Source: Rhodopirellula sp.
Lineage (GTDB): Bacteria > Planctomycetota > Planctomycetia > Pirellulales > Thermoguttaceae
Assembly (NCBI GenBank): GCA_012728855.1
Contig: JAAYEH010000305.1
Location: 36,512-100,511, forward strand
DNA length: 64,000 nucleotides
Direction: 5' to 3'
Shown: piece by piece, positions 45,243 to 53,754 of the stretch
How positions within the stretch are numbered: position 1 is the first letter of the stretch
Layout of the letters: the number at the start of each line of letters is the position of its first letter
Notes under the pieces: generated by a model
Database searches by the model: none
The model's input: the letters and a program-made list of their open reading frames with translations, nothing else
Told to the model about the DNA's origin: nothing
Position numbers and translations under genes: made by a program

Positions 45243-45611
45243 ATGAGTCAACCAGTCAAACTCTCCGACGAACTAGTGCTCGACGCTCGACTTACGGCCG
45301 AAGTTGCCGAGCGATCCATTGCGGGGCAGATCGAGTATTGGGCTCAGTTAGGTCGCGCGCTCGAACCGTTGTTGCAGGGCGCTCAGGCGCTCGCGTTACG
45401 ACGTGCGGGGGCCGTTAAACCGCTCTCGGAATGCCTGGAGTCCGTCGATTCATCGGAAGGACGGCGGCGAGTGGCCGAGTATCTTCAGAAGCTGCCGTTT
45501 CCGCATTATGAACCCGCGCCGGCTTCTCCGGGAATGCTGGTTCAGATCGAGGCTGATGGAACTCGAACTATCGGACGGTTTGTCAACCGCCAGTTCAAGG
45601 CAGCCACTTGA
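45243..45611 (+). CDS. ParD-like antitoxin
   Basis: A 122-residue protein. Residues 1-45 carry the ParD_like signature MSQPVKLSDELVLDAR, then ERSIAGQIEYWAQLGRALEP, a ribbon-helix-helix-type DNA-binding and dimerisation segment. The C-terminal half (SPGMLVQIEADGTRTIGR) probably wraps the toxin. The ATG at 45243 is used; an earlier in-frame codon at 45225 would lie in the promoter. Its stop shares a base with the toxin start. It likely represses the operon through the inverted repeat just upstream. Confidence 0.85.
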   Translation: MSQPVKLSDELVLDARLTAEVAERSIAGQIEYWAQLGRALEPLLQGAQALALRRAGAVKPLSECLESVDSSEGRRRVAEYLQKLPFPHYEPAPASPGMLVQIEADGTRTIGRFVNRQFKAAT

Positions 45612-46192
45612 TGAAGTTCGCGGAGTTTGATAAACGGCCCGTCATCGTGGCGCTGGCGGGGCCGAACGGCGCGGGCAAGACGACATTCTACAACAGCCAT
45701 CTCCGTCACACGGCGTTGCGGTTCATCAACGCTGACGTGCTTGCACGTGAACTAAGCCTTGACCCGTACGTTGCGGCGGACTTGGCAAACTCGCTACGAC
45801 GAGACTTCGTGAAGCGAGGTGAGAGTTTTGTTTTCGAAACCGTCTTTTCCGACCCCGTGGGCGACAAACTCGCGTTTCTGAAAGAAGCGGCGAAGGCCGG
45901 TTACACGGTCGTCTTGTGCTTCATTGGCATCGCGGGTCCGGAAGAGTCCGAAGAACGCGTTGCCATGCGGATCTCTCAGGGAGGCCATGATGTCCCAAGC
46001 GACAAACTGAAATCGCGATTTCCTCGCACGATGTCGAACTTGGCCGCCGCTATTCAGGAGTTGCCCCACGTCCTTGTATTTGACAATGGCGACCTGAACA
46101 CGCCATTCCGACAAGTCGCCGTCTTCGAACACGGGAAGTTGGCGACCTCGAACGCCACGTTCCCGGAATGGCTCCAGCCGCTGCCGGGGTGA
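45611..46192 (+). CDS. zeta-type P-loop toxin kinase
   Basis: A 193-residue P-loop protein. Walker A is ALAGPNGAGKTTF, then FINADVLAREL, the FETVFSD segment typical of zeta toxins, and the arginine-containing RVAMRISQGGHDVP and KSRFPRTMSNL that form the phosphate-binding lid. Zeta toxins phosphorylate UDP-GlcNAc or related nucleotide sugars and block envelope synthesis. Coupling by a one-base stop/start overlap to the ParD-like antitoxin supports a type II toxin-antitoxin pair. Pairing of a ParD-like rather than epsilon antitoxin with zeta is common in environmental genomes. Confidence 0.87.
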   Translation: MKFAEFDKRPVIVALAGPNGAGKTTFYNSHLRHTALRFINADVLARELSLDPYVAADLANSLRRDFVKRGESFVFETVFSDPVGDKLAFLKEAAKAGYTVVLCFIGIAGPEESEERVAMRISQGGHDVPSDKLKSRFPRTMSNLAAAIQELPHVLVFDNGDLNTPFRQVAVFEHGKLATSNATFPEWLQPLPG

Positions 46193-46206
46193 CCTCTGCC
46201 GAATTC

Positions 46207-46264
46207 CGGGGGCAGCTTACCTATTTGCGTGGTTTCTGTTGACAAAATAGGTAGGGTGCCCCCC
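46207..46264. repeat. imperfect palindrome between convergent genes (REP-like)
   Basis: Twenty-base arms 46207-46226 (CGGGGGCAGCTTACCTATTT) and 46245-46264 pair at 16 of 20 positions, with the innermost nine perfect (TACCTATTT/AAATAGGTA) and an 18-base loop. It follows the toxin stop by 15 bases. It could be a REP-type element or a bidirectional terminator, though no T-run follows. Confidence 0.55.
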
Positions 46265-46302
46265 GAACCATCCCGGCGTAATCCGTCCTGCGTAATCTTG
46301 AA

Positions 46303-47640
46303 TCACACTTTCGCAAGCTGCGCCGCATGGGAATGGAGCTTGCGCACAGCGGCGGCGATTTCATCCATATCGCTCCGCGGCCCGAGGAACATGGATTGCG
46401 TGAACCAAACGGCTTCTTCACAGAGCTTGTCGTTTTCGGGGCAGCGGTTGCGTTCTTCCCACTCCCTGATCGCCTTCTCGCCGTAAACTCGCACGTAGGG
46501 ACGCGTGTTGAGGGCGTTCTGGATGAACGCCGCCTTGTTCAGCGGCCCATAGCCGCCCGAGGCCGAAATTCCCTCCGCGCCGAGTGCTTGAATGAATTTG
46601 GAGCGCGGCATGTTGGCGAATTCCGTTGGGTCGTATCGGAACATGTAGAGATGATAGGCGTTGCGCGTGGCGCCGGGGCAAGGACGGGCGGGCGCGATAC
46701 CGGGAATCTCGCCGAGCATCTGGGTGAGGTAATCCGCGTTGGCGCTGCGAGTCTCGGCCCGCTCGGCGAGCCCTTTCATTTGCGACAACAGCAGCGCACC
46801 CTGGAACTCGGTCATGCGGAGGTTCGTCGCACGTCCGCCGTCGTAGGTGAAATCGTAGGAGGCCACCTTGGGTTTGCGGCAGTTGTTGTGGAAGGCGTAG
46901 CACTTGGCAGCGATCGCCTCGTCGTTCGTGAGGATCGCACCCCCTTCACCCGAGGAAAGATTCTTGCTCACTTGGAAACTGAAACAGCCGGTGGCGCCCC
47001 AGTTGCCTACCTTGCGATCGTGATATTGGGCAAGGTGGGCCTGGCAGGCGTCCTCGATTACCGGGATATTGCGTTTCTTGGCCACCGCCAGGATGGCGTC
47101 CATGTCGCACGGCGCGCCGCCGATATGTACCGGGATGATCGCCGCCGTACGCTCGGTGATGACCGCCTCGATCTTGGCCGGGTCGATAAGAAAGGTCTCC
47201 CGGTCCGAATCGGCGAACACGGGCATGGCATAGTGCAGCAGGGCCACGTTGACGGTGGCGACGAACGTGTAGGGTGCGACGATCACCTCGTCGCCCGGGC
47301 CGATCCCCAGGCCCCCCAACGACGCGAACAACGCGCTGGTGCCGCTTGAAACCGCCACGCAGAACTTTGCGCCGTTGAGCCTGGCGTATTCCTCTTCGAA
47401 CTGCTCGACACTCCGGTTGCGATACCACCGGCCGGTCCGCGCCACCTCGGCGACGGCTTCTTCATCCGACTCGGAGACGATCGGCCACGATCGGCCTCCG
47501 CCTCCCTTGCGGACCGGGGCGCCGCCCAGCAGGGCCGGCATATCGGCGGCGCTTGCGGCGCGGCCGGATCCGTGGGTCAAAGCGACACCGGCGGCCGTGG
47601 CGGCCATCAGGAATTCTCTTCGGTCCAAGTTCTTGGTCAT
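46303..47640 (-). CDS. Tat-exported DegT/DnrJ/EryC1/StrS-type PLP aminotransferase
   Basis: A 445-residue protein of the sugar aminotransferase family, preceded by a twin-arginine signal (LDRREFLMAATAAGVAL). PLP-site residues are intact: SSGTSAL around residue 100, the ring-stacking region, VIEDACQAH with Asp197, and FSFQVSKNLSSGEGG with the Schiff-base Lys226. The family normally works in the cytoplasm on nucleotide-linked keto sugars; export of a folded PLP enzyme is unexpected, although Tat would allow it with cofactor loaded. No nucleotide-sugar genes are adjacent; it is downstream of three exported proteins on the same strand. Confidence 0.85.
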   Translation of the reverse strand: MTKNLDRREFLMAATAAGVALTHGSGRAASAADMPALLGGAPVRKGGGGRSWPIVSESDEEAVAEVARTGRWYRNRSVEQFEEEYARLNGAKFCVAVSSGTSALFASLGGLGIGPGDEVIVAPYTFVATVNVALLHYAMPVFADSDRETFLIDPAKIEAVITERTAAIIPVHIGGAPCDMDAILAVAKKRNIPVIEDACQAHLAQYHDRKVGNWGATGCFSFQVSKNLSSGEGGAILTNDEAIAAKCYAFHNNCRKPKVASYDFTYDGGRATNLRMTEFQGALLLSQMKGLAERAETRSANADYLTQMLGEIPGIAPARPCPGATRNAYHLYMFRYDPTEFANMPRSKFIQALGAEGISASGGYGPLNKAAFIQNALNTRPYVRVYGEKAIREWEERNRCPENDKLCEEAVWFTQSMFLGPRSDMDEIAAAVRKLHSHAAQLAKV

Positions 47641-47734
47641 GGCGTCTTCCTTTCATGTTTAGCAGGAACTCACAGCCGCTCAAAACGCTCGATGACGCCA
47701 TGGTGTGCGAATCCTGGCCGCCATGCGGGAGCTG

Positions 47735-48949
47735 CTAATCTGGATGCTGCCGCTCGTACGCCTCCAGCTTCTGCTGCTGCAAGTCACTCAGTTTCAGAGC
47801 TTTCAGATACCGGTAGCTCCTGCGCACGACAAGAGCATCTTTATTTTCCAGTAGCAGAAGCGCTTCGTCGACCGCTTCCTCGGAAGACGCATTCTCCCGC
47901 TCCCGAAGCGTCAGCAGCAAGTGGACTTCGTAGTAGCCGTCCGCGCGCGTGAGCCAGCCGCCCAATCGGTCAAGATAACCCAACGGCAGCTTCTGATCGG
48001 TCTCTCTGAGCGCTTCTAGGAATCGCGTCCTTTTCAGCGAGTCTGCCACCAGGTATTCGTCGTCACAGCAGCAGAAGAAATGATCGACCCTGGTTTTGCT
48101 CGATGCCTTGGCCAAATAGTCCAGTGCCGGATTGATCACTTTCGCGCTGCCATGTCGCATCACCTGAACGACCGCGGCGATCGTTTCGGCATCAAACAAG
48201 TCTTGCATTCGCAGTTGCTCTGCTGCAAACGCCACATACGTGTCTTTGTCGCTGCGCAGATACCGCAACAAGTCCTGCTTGTCACATGCGCGAACGGTCA
48301 TGTCGCGAATCACACTGCCAACTTCGCCATGACTCCACTGCCAAAGCGTGCAGCACGTATAGGCCGCCCCCACGACGACCGCGCTCTGCTTCGACAACAT
48401 GGTGGGACGGGTAACCGCGTCCACACCGCCGCCCGCTACCGCAGAACTTGTTGGCGCGGTAATCTCGTTCAATCCGATCGACTTCAGTTGGGAGTACGGG
48501 TCGGAGAGGATCTGGTGCAGCCTTTCGTGGTCGGCCGGTGAAAAGGGCTTGCCTCCAAACTTGGTCAAGTTGCCGCCCGATGGGAGTTCGTACCGCTCGT
48601 AAGCGCCCAATGCGTCGAAATGGAGGCGAACCGTCACGGCTTTACACTTCGTGCCCGCACAAACGACCGAATCGACATCCATGAAATATGCACGCGGCTC
48701 TCCGCTGGAATCGAGGACGGGAACCACATCGCACAGCATCTGTTCCGCATTGCCGGGCACCTCGAGTTTGACCGGCCGAGAGACGACCTTGGCCGCGCGA
48801 GATTCGCCGGCATTGATCGCCAGCAAAGGCGCTACGCATAGAACGGAAGACAGCACCGCCAAACGGATGCGCAGCAGAAAACATCGCGTGGCGAGAACAT
48901 GGTTGTCGCCATGACGAAGAGCCCAATCCCATTCTTCTCTATTTGCCAT
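47735..48949 (-). CDS. exported protein of unknown function with HEAT-like C-terminus
   Basis: About 404 residues. A hydrophobic segment (LAVLSSVLCVAPLLAINA, around residue 30-48) suggests export. Residues about 55-150 contain VVCAGTKCKAVTVRLHFDALG and YELPSGGNLTKFGGKPFS, a conserved-looking module with a CxxxxC pair. The C-terminal 200 residues are helical and end in short repeats (DALVVRRSYRYLKALKLSDL), perhaps HEAT-like. The start used (ATG 48947-48949) overlaps the end of the amidase gene by 11 bases; another ATG 19 codons upstream is possible. No family name can be assigned with confidence. Confidence 0.6.
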   Translation of the reverse strand: MANREEWDWALRHGDNHVLATRCFLLRIRLAVLSSVLCVAPLLAINAGESRAAKVVSRPVKLEVPGNAEQMLCDVVPVLDSSGEPRAYFMDVDSVVCAGTKCKAVTVRLHFDALGAYERYELPSGGNLTKFGGKPFSPADHERLHQILSDPYSQLKSIGLNEITAPTSSAVAGGGVDAVTRPTMLSKQSAVVVGAAYTCCTLWQWSHGEVGSVIRDMTVRACDKQDLLRYLRSDKDTYVAFAAEQLRMQDLFDAETIAAVVQVMRHGSAKVINPALDYLAKASSKTRVDHFFCCCDDEYLVADSLKRTRFLEALRETDQKLPLGYLDRLGGWLTRADGYYEVHLLLTLRERENASSEEAVDEALLLLENKDALVVRRSYRYLKALKLSDLQQQKLEAYERQHPD

Positions 48950-50132
48950 CAAGCGGGATTTCTTGTTTGGGTTGAATTGGGTTGATCGTTTTCCGGCAGA
49001 GGGCAATCAGTTCCGCCAGGTTGACCTTGGCATACGGTTCGTCGCAGGCGACCGTCTTTCGCCCGGCGTCGGCGACCCACATGTCGAGCGTTTCCGGTGA
49101 GAAGATGGCGTTGTGCAGGTTGGAACTCATCGCCACCGGCCGCTTGATGATCTCGATCATCTTCGCCACGTCGATCGCTCCGTGCGCCTCCTTCAACCGC
49201 TGGCTGAGCAGCGTCGCCCGGTCGCCGCCGGAGACCAACACCGTGTCGTCCGGCACGAAGGGGAGCAGCGGGTTCTGCTCGCCGGGCCGGAGCACCGTCA
49301 TTTGCCTGGCGTCGGAGGCGATCGCCGCCATGTTCCGCGACTTGTCGCTGAGGACGTAATAGTATTCGCAGGTCCGCGGGCCTTGGCGGAAAATCTCCAG
49401 GGCTTCTTCCACGTTCGTCGCCCGTTCCATGATGTCGCGGAGCAGCAGGCTCATCGGCACGCCGTCCCAGTCCCCCTCGCCGCCGCCGCCCATCTCGCCG
49501 ATGGCCAGCCCTTTTTCATTCATGCAAGTGACGGAGCCGACAAAGCCGGCGTAGCCGAGGCTCATCCAGGCGTGATGGCCCTCGGGGAGGAAGACCTGCA
49601 CGACGGCGGCCGACTGGAGATTGATGTCGCGGATGTAGTCGAGCACCCGCGCATGGAGCACCTGCCCGTCCTTCGTCGCCGTGCCGCGGACGGCGACGCC
49701 GCTGCAATGGAAGCGCTCCGGGAAGAGATTCGCGTAACGGCCGTCGCGCTCGGCGATGCCGGCGGCGCGGCTCAAGGCATCGCACTCGCGGACGAATCGC
49801 TCCGGCACATGCGGCCCGACCCGCTCGACGATCTCTTCCATCCGGTCCATAAACCAGATGCCGGAATTGACGCTGTCGGCGGCCCCCATCATGTAGAGCG
49901 TCCGCTCGACGAGGAAGCGGGCCTGCTCCCGGAGCAGGTTGCCATGCGCCGTGCCCATCGACTCCGGCGAACCCGCGACGATGAGGATCGTCTTTCCCTC
50001 GCTGCGGCAGAGCAGCCCATGACCGCCCGGGTCGCGTGCGACGATGGCGATTTTTCCCTCGGCCAAAGCAGGGCGATGCAGCCCGGCGACGGCGAGAGCC
50101 AAGAGCAGGGCGAGCGTGTCTTTGCGTCTCAC
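48939..50132 (-). CDS. secreted C45-type Ntn-hydrolase-like amidase
   Basis: A 397-residue exported protein (signal LLLALAVAGLHRPALA). It resembles the C45/acyl-CoA:6-aminopenicillanate acyltransferase group, whose precursor cleaves itself to expose an N-terminal Cys: here Cys143 in ERFHCSGVAVRGTATKDG, followed by HARVLDY and CMNEKGLAIGEMGGGGEGD. ESMGTAHGNLLRE near residue 57 matches the pro-peptide region. The start is GTG at 50130-50132, overlapping the ceramidase-like gene stop as GTGA, so the two are co-translated. Amide substrates, possibly N-acyl lipids or peptides, are inferred from family only. Confidence 0.75.
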   Translation of the reverse strand: MRRKDTLALLLALAVAGLHRPALAEGKIAIVARDPGGHGLLCRSEGKTILIVAGSPESMGTAHGNLLREQARFLVERTLYMMGAADSVNSGIWFMDRMEEIVERVGPHVPERFVRECDALSRAAGIAERDGRYANLFPERFHCSGVAVRGTATKDGQVLHARVLDYIRDINLQSAAVVQVFLPEGHHAWMSLGYAGFVGSVTCMNEKGLAIGEMGGGGEGDWDGVPMSLLLRDIMERATNVEEALEIFRQGPRTCEYYYVLSDKSRNMAAIASDARQMTVLRPGEQNPLLPFVPDDTVLVSGGDRATLLSQRLKEAHGAIDVAKMIEIIKRPVAMSSNLHNAIFSPETLDMWVADAGRKTVACDEPYAKVNLAELIALCRKTINPIQPKQEIPLDGK

Positions 50133-53100
50133 TGCACATTCTCCATTGCGAAATTGAACATGGCCGAGAACATCCGATAGAGGTCGTCCCGCTTCACCTC
50201 GTGGACCTGCAGGCCGGCGGGCGGATCGAACATGGCCGGAGCGGCTGCAGTGTCGATCTGCCAGTCGCGGAATTCAACCCGCCCCTCGATGCCGTCGATC
50301 GCAAACTCCAGCGACCGCGGCGCCAGGCGTTTCTCATCGACGACCAGTCGAACGGTTCGGGATTCCCCTTTCTTGCCCTCCTTGGATTCGAGCGCCAGGG
50401 TCTTCGGACCGCCCGGCGCCGAGACGTCGGTGATCGAGACGAACTGCTCCAAGACCTCGGGGGCCATCACCACGCCGGCCAGCGCGCCGGCGACGACGCG
50501 GGCCTTGACCAGGTGGTCGGAATTGACATAGGCCAGGGGGTCTTTCGCTGTTGCCTCGTCGCCGCCGGTGCCGACAAAGACGATCTTCTCTTTCGAGGCC
50601 AGCCAGGGAGCGTCGCCATGTCCCATCGCCGCCTGGCCGACTTCGGGCAGGGTGGCCTGGAGCAGGAAACGGTTGCCGGCGCCGCGAAGAAACCGCACCG
50701 TGGTCTCGAACTTCTTGCCGTCCTTGCCCACGGTGACGGCCAGATCGACGAAGTGGCAGCGGCCGGGCTTCGGTTCGGTGGTCGCCACCGTGCCAACTTG
50801 TTTCAGGAGACCGACGACGATTTCCAGCGGCGTTTGCGGAGGAACTTCGGCCGGCGCGGCCGCGGTCCCGGCGGGCAGATCGGCGGCGAAGAAAGCCACC
50901 ATGCTCGTCATGATCCGCGGCAGGGCGGCCATCGCCGTATAGTGGCCCAGGCCCTCCAGCCAGACGACCTTGTCGGCGATCCCCAGGGCGTCGGCCAGCT
51001 TCTTCGTACAGTCGGGCGGGATAACCCGGTCGTCGGTCGCGTTGATCATCAGCACTCGCCCGGCCGCCGCGCGGTCGCGGAGTTGGGCGGCATGGCTGAG
51101 CGGTTCCACGGCGGCCAGCGCCTCGTCGAGTTTGGCTTTCTGCTCCGGCGGCAGCGTGGAGATGACCTCTTGCAGTTCGCGGGTCTCTCGTGCGTGGCCG
51201 ATGATCTGCCGCAGGTCGCCGCCGGCCAGGATCATCACCGCCCGAGACAGCCGCGGTTCCAGCGCCGCGGCCGATGCCGAAGCGATTCCGCCCAGGCTGA
51301 TCCCCGCGATGCCGATGTGCTCGGGATCCACTTCTTCGCGAGAGGCGAGCAGATCGACGGTGCGGCGGACATCCTGCATCCCTTGCGAAATGGCCTCCAT
51401 GAACAACTGCGGCTTATCGGCCATCACCTCCGGGCCTTCCTCCGGCCCGCGCTCGCCGTAGTAGGGGAGCTTGATCCAGATCGCCGGCACCCCGCGCGAC
51501 GCCAACGCGGCGGCCATCATCCGCACCAACTCGAAATTGCCGCCGAGAATGTGCAGACAGATCACCGCTGGACGCTTCGGCCCACCGGCGGCGAGGTTCT
51601 TCGGCAGATAGTACTCCGCCGGAACGGTGTTGTTCTGCGGCAAATCGGTCTGGACCGGCGAAGGATAGCTCAATCGCAGGATCGTGTAGTCGGCCTTCTT
51701 CGCGTTGGATGCGACGCGATAGGTGAACGGCCGGCCGTCGAAGGTTGCCGTGACCTCCGTGTCGCCCGGCTTGACCACTGCGGCCGCGGCCGGCGTCGAT
51801 TCTTGAGCGGACAGTTCTTTGAGCAAGCCCACGGCGGTGTCGACGAGCATCTCGCCGCCGCCGGGTTGAATGCGGCCGTTGATCGTCTCGTAGCTCCCTT
51901 CGGCAAACGCCTTCGTGGTCGGGATGTAGCCCGGGGCATCGTGGGCCAACTCGACCACCATCGTCGTGGCGAAGGGGGACGCCTTCTTGATCGCCAAGCC
52001 GAGATCGGCGAACACTTCCCCCGGCAAGGCCACCAGCGCCACGTCCTGGCTGAGGCAGAATACCTGCACGATCATCGGCATCGTATCGCCATCGATCGAC
52101 CGCATCACCCGAATATTCCAAGCCTTGACACGATCAAGAAACGGCAGCTTGTGGACCTCGCCGCTGGCAATGACCTTTTCGGACCAGGCGGCCTCCTCGT
52201 CGCTGAACTTGCGGATCGGCACTTGGATTTCCTTCATCCGCACCGCCAGCGTGGGAGCTTTCACGTCACGGGCGTTTTTGAGCGCCGCTTTGACCGTTTT
52301 CGCCAGCTCGCCGCCGATCCTGGCGGCCTCGTCGTGGCCGCCCTGGGGACGGTCGTGGCCGACGTCGACGTGGTTGATGTCGCCACAGGTGCCGTTGCCG
52401 AAGAGGGAAACGAAGCCCTCGCCGTATTCCGCCCGCAGCGAATCGGCCAGATAGCCAGGGAAATCGGCGCTGTATTCGGTGCCGCCCACCGTGTCGAGAT
52501 GGAGGGCGAAGGTCGTCAACGAGCCGAGCGGGCGATCGCCGGCCGCGCTGCGCAGCAGCACCAAGCCCACTTCCGGATCGATCGGCCCGGCCGGGCGGAG
52601 GATGTCGGGGTTGAGTTTGCCGGGATTGAAGCGGACTTCGCTGCTGTTTTTCATGTGGAATCGGCGATTGAACGACAGCCCCTGCTGGTTGCCCACCGCC
52701 GTCTGCAATCGCACCGGCTCGATTCGCGCCTTGGCGTCGGCAATCGCCTTGACGATCCCTTCGACCAGCCGTTCGCCGTAATCGACCGATTCGGCGCGAT
52801 CGCTCCCGTCGCGGGCCACGGCCTGGTCGTGGAGGTAGTCGCGCAGCACGCCGTGATACTGCGGGCCGGTATGCGTGTGCGTCGCCGCAATGAGGATGTT
52901 CGACGCCGCGATGCCGGTCTTCTTTTCCGCCAGGGCGCGGGCCTGGCGGCTTCGTGCCAACGGGATGCCGATCACGTCGCAGAAGACCATCGCGGCCTGG
53001 GTATTGCCTTGGGAAAAGACGATCGCTTTGGCCAACAACGGATCGTGGACCGCCGTGCTCAGGCGCTCGTGATAGTAGCCACTGAGTCGATATCCCAGCG

Positions 53101-53215
53101 GCGGCGTGATGTCGGCGACGGCGACCGCCGCCTGGAGCGGTTCGGCGGCCTGGGACGGCAACGCGAAACCGGCGATGAACACAGAGAACAGTACGGCCGA
53201 GCAGCACAGTCGCAT
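50129..53215 (-). CDS. three-part exported protein: ceramidase-like, alpha/beta hydrolase, LolA-like
   Basis: About 1028 residues. A signal peptide (AVLFSVFIAGFALPSQAA) precedes a neutral/alkaline ceramidase-like domain (residues about 25-470; AATHTHTGPQYHG carries zinc-type His residues, FGNGTCGDINHVDVG follows). Residues about 490-790 form an alpha/beta hydrolase with the nucleophile elbow GISLGG and a late ATDDRVIPPD acid region, like acetylxylan esterases. The last 240 residues (FVDLAVTVGKDGKK, FLLQATLPEVG) resemble a LolA/DUF2092 lipid-binding half-barrel. The ATG at 53213-53215 is preceded by TGAGGAG; a GTG five codons upstream lies inside that site. Lipid or glycolipid degradation is a reasonable inference. 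Confidence 0.75.
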   Translation of the reverse strand: MRLCCSAVLFSVFIAGFALPSQAAEPLQAAVAVADITPPLGYRLSGYYHERLSTAVHDPLLAKAIVFSQGNTQAAMVFCDVIGIPLARSRQARALAEKKTGIAASNILIAATHTHTGPQYHGVLRDYLHDQAVARDGSDRAESVDYGERLVEGIVKAIADAKARIEPVRLQTAVGNQQGLSFNRRFHMKNSSEVRFNPGKLNPDILRPAGPIDPEVGLVLLRSAAGDRPLGSLTTFALHLDTVGGTEYSADFPGYLADSLRAEYGEGFVSLFGNGTCGDINHVDVGHDRPQGGHDEAARIGGELAKTVKAALKNARDVKAPTLAVRMKEIQVPIRKFSDEEAAWSEKVIASGEVHKLPFLDRVKAWNIRVMRSIDGDTMPMIVQVFCLSQDVALVALPGEVFADLGLAIKKASPFATTMVVELAHDAPGYIPTTKAFAEGSYETINGRIQPGGGEMLVDTAVGLLKELSAQESTPAAAAVVKPGDTEVTATFDGRPFTYRVASNAKKADYTILRLSYPSPVQTDLPQNNTVPAEYYLPKNLAAGGPKRPAVICLHILGGNFELVRMMAAALASRGVPAIWIKLPYYGERGPEEGPEVMADKPQLFMEAISQGMQDVRRTVDLLASREEVDPEHIGIAGISLGGIASASAAALEPRLSRAVMILAGGDLRQIIGHARETRELQEVISTLPPEQKAKLDEALAAVEPLSHAAQLRDRAAAGRVLMINATDDRVIPPDCTKKLADALGIADKVVWLEGLGHYTAMAALPRIMTSMVAFFAADLPAGTAAAPAEVPPQTPLEIVVGLLKQVGTVATTEPKPGRCHFVDLAVTVGKDGKKFETTVRFLRGAGNRFLLQATLPEVGQAAMGHGDAPWLASKEKIVFVGTGGDEATAKDPLAYVNSDHLVKARVVAGALAGVVMAPEVLEQFVSITDVSAPGGPKTLALESKEGKKGESRTVRLVVDEKRLAPRSLEFAIDGIEGRVEFRDWQIDTAAAPAMFDPPAGLQVHEVKRDDLYRMFSAMFNFAMENVQ

Positions 53216-53486
53216 GATCAAACTCCTCACACCCTTGGGGCAGACCCGGAAAAGGGGACGGCCTCCGAGCCTCGTTTCTTGCCCGGTGGTTGTCCAGGTT
53301 GCTTCATCCTAGAGGGATAAGAATTCTCCGTCAACTTCTGATCAAGCGCCCGGTTGTTTCTATGGGGGAGCAGGCGTGTTAAAACATGGCCGTTAAAATA
53401 GGCTCTTCCGAAGAAATCATGGGTGGCGCACGACCCGAAGCGAACCGTCGAACGCCGAAAACCAGAGAAAACTGCGAGAAATGAGC

Positions 53487-53713
53487 GAACAGAGAAGAGG
53501 CACCGGTACTCTTGCCCGGAGTACCGGTGCCTCTTCTCTGTTCCGCGTCTCGCAGCGCATAGCCAGAAGCCTGTGATTTTCCGCGCCAGGCCTATGCGTG
53601 TTGTCGATGGATTCTATCGAAGTGCCTGGTTTTCAGGCGAATTTGCGGCAGTCCATCTACACATGTAAACTGTTGTTCATTACTTGTTATCCACAAGAAA
53701 CTCAGATGAGCCA
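53487..53713 (+). repeat. 227-bp inverted repeat bracketing a gene cassette, left copy
   Basis: Begins with a perfect 25-base hairpin (53487-53511 and 53519-53543, core GAGGCACCGGTACTC) followed by 170 bases without a convincing gene. About 90 percent identical, with no gaps seen, to the reverse complement of 58887-59113. No transposase is encoded. Confidence 0.92.
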
Positions 53714-53754
53714 AAATCTGGGGCACTCTGAAATCGTGTGGCGGCTGGTTCGGT

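Noticed and set aside
53245..53300. Further copy of the AAAGGGGAC hairpin repeat
   Set aside because: Only one half-arm similar to the element at 7744 is visible; no pairing partner.
50036..53320. 1094-codon ORF antisense to the ceramidase-like gene
   Set aside because: Shadow frame with His/Arg-rich low-complexity sequence.
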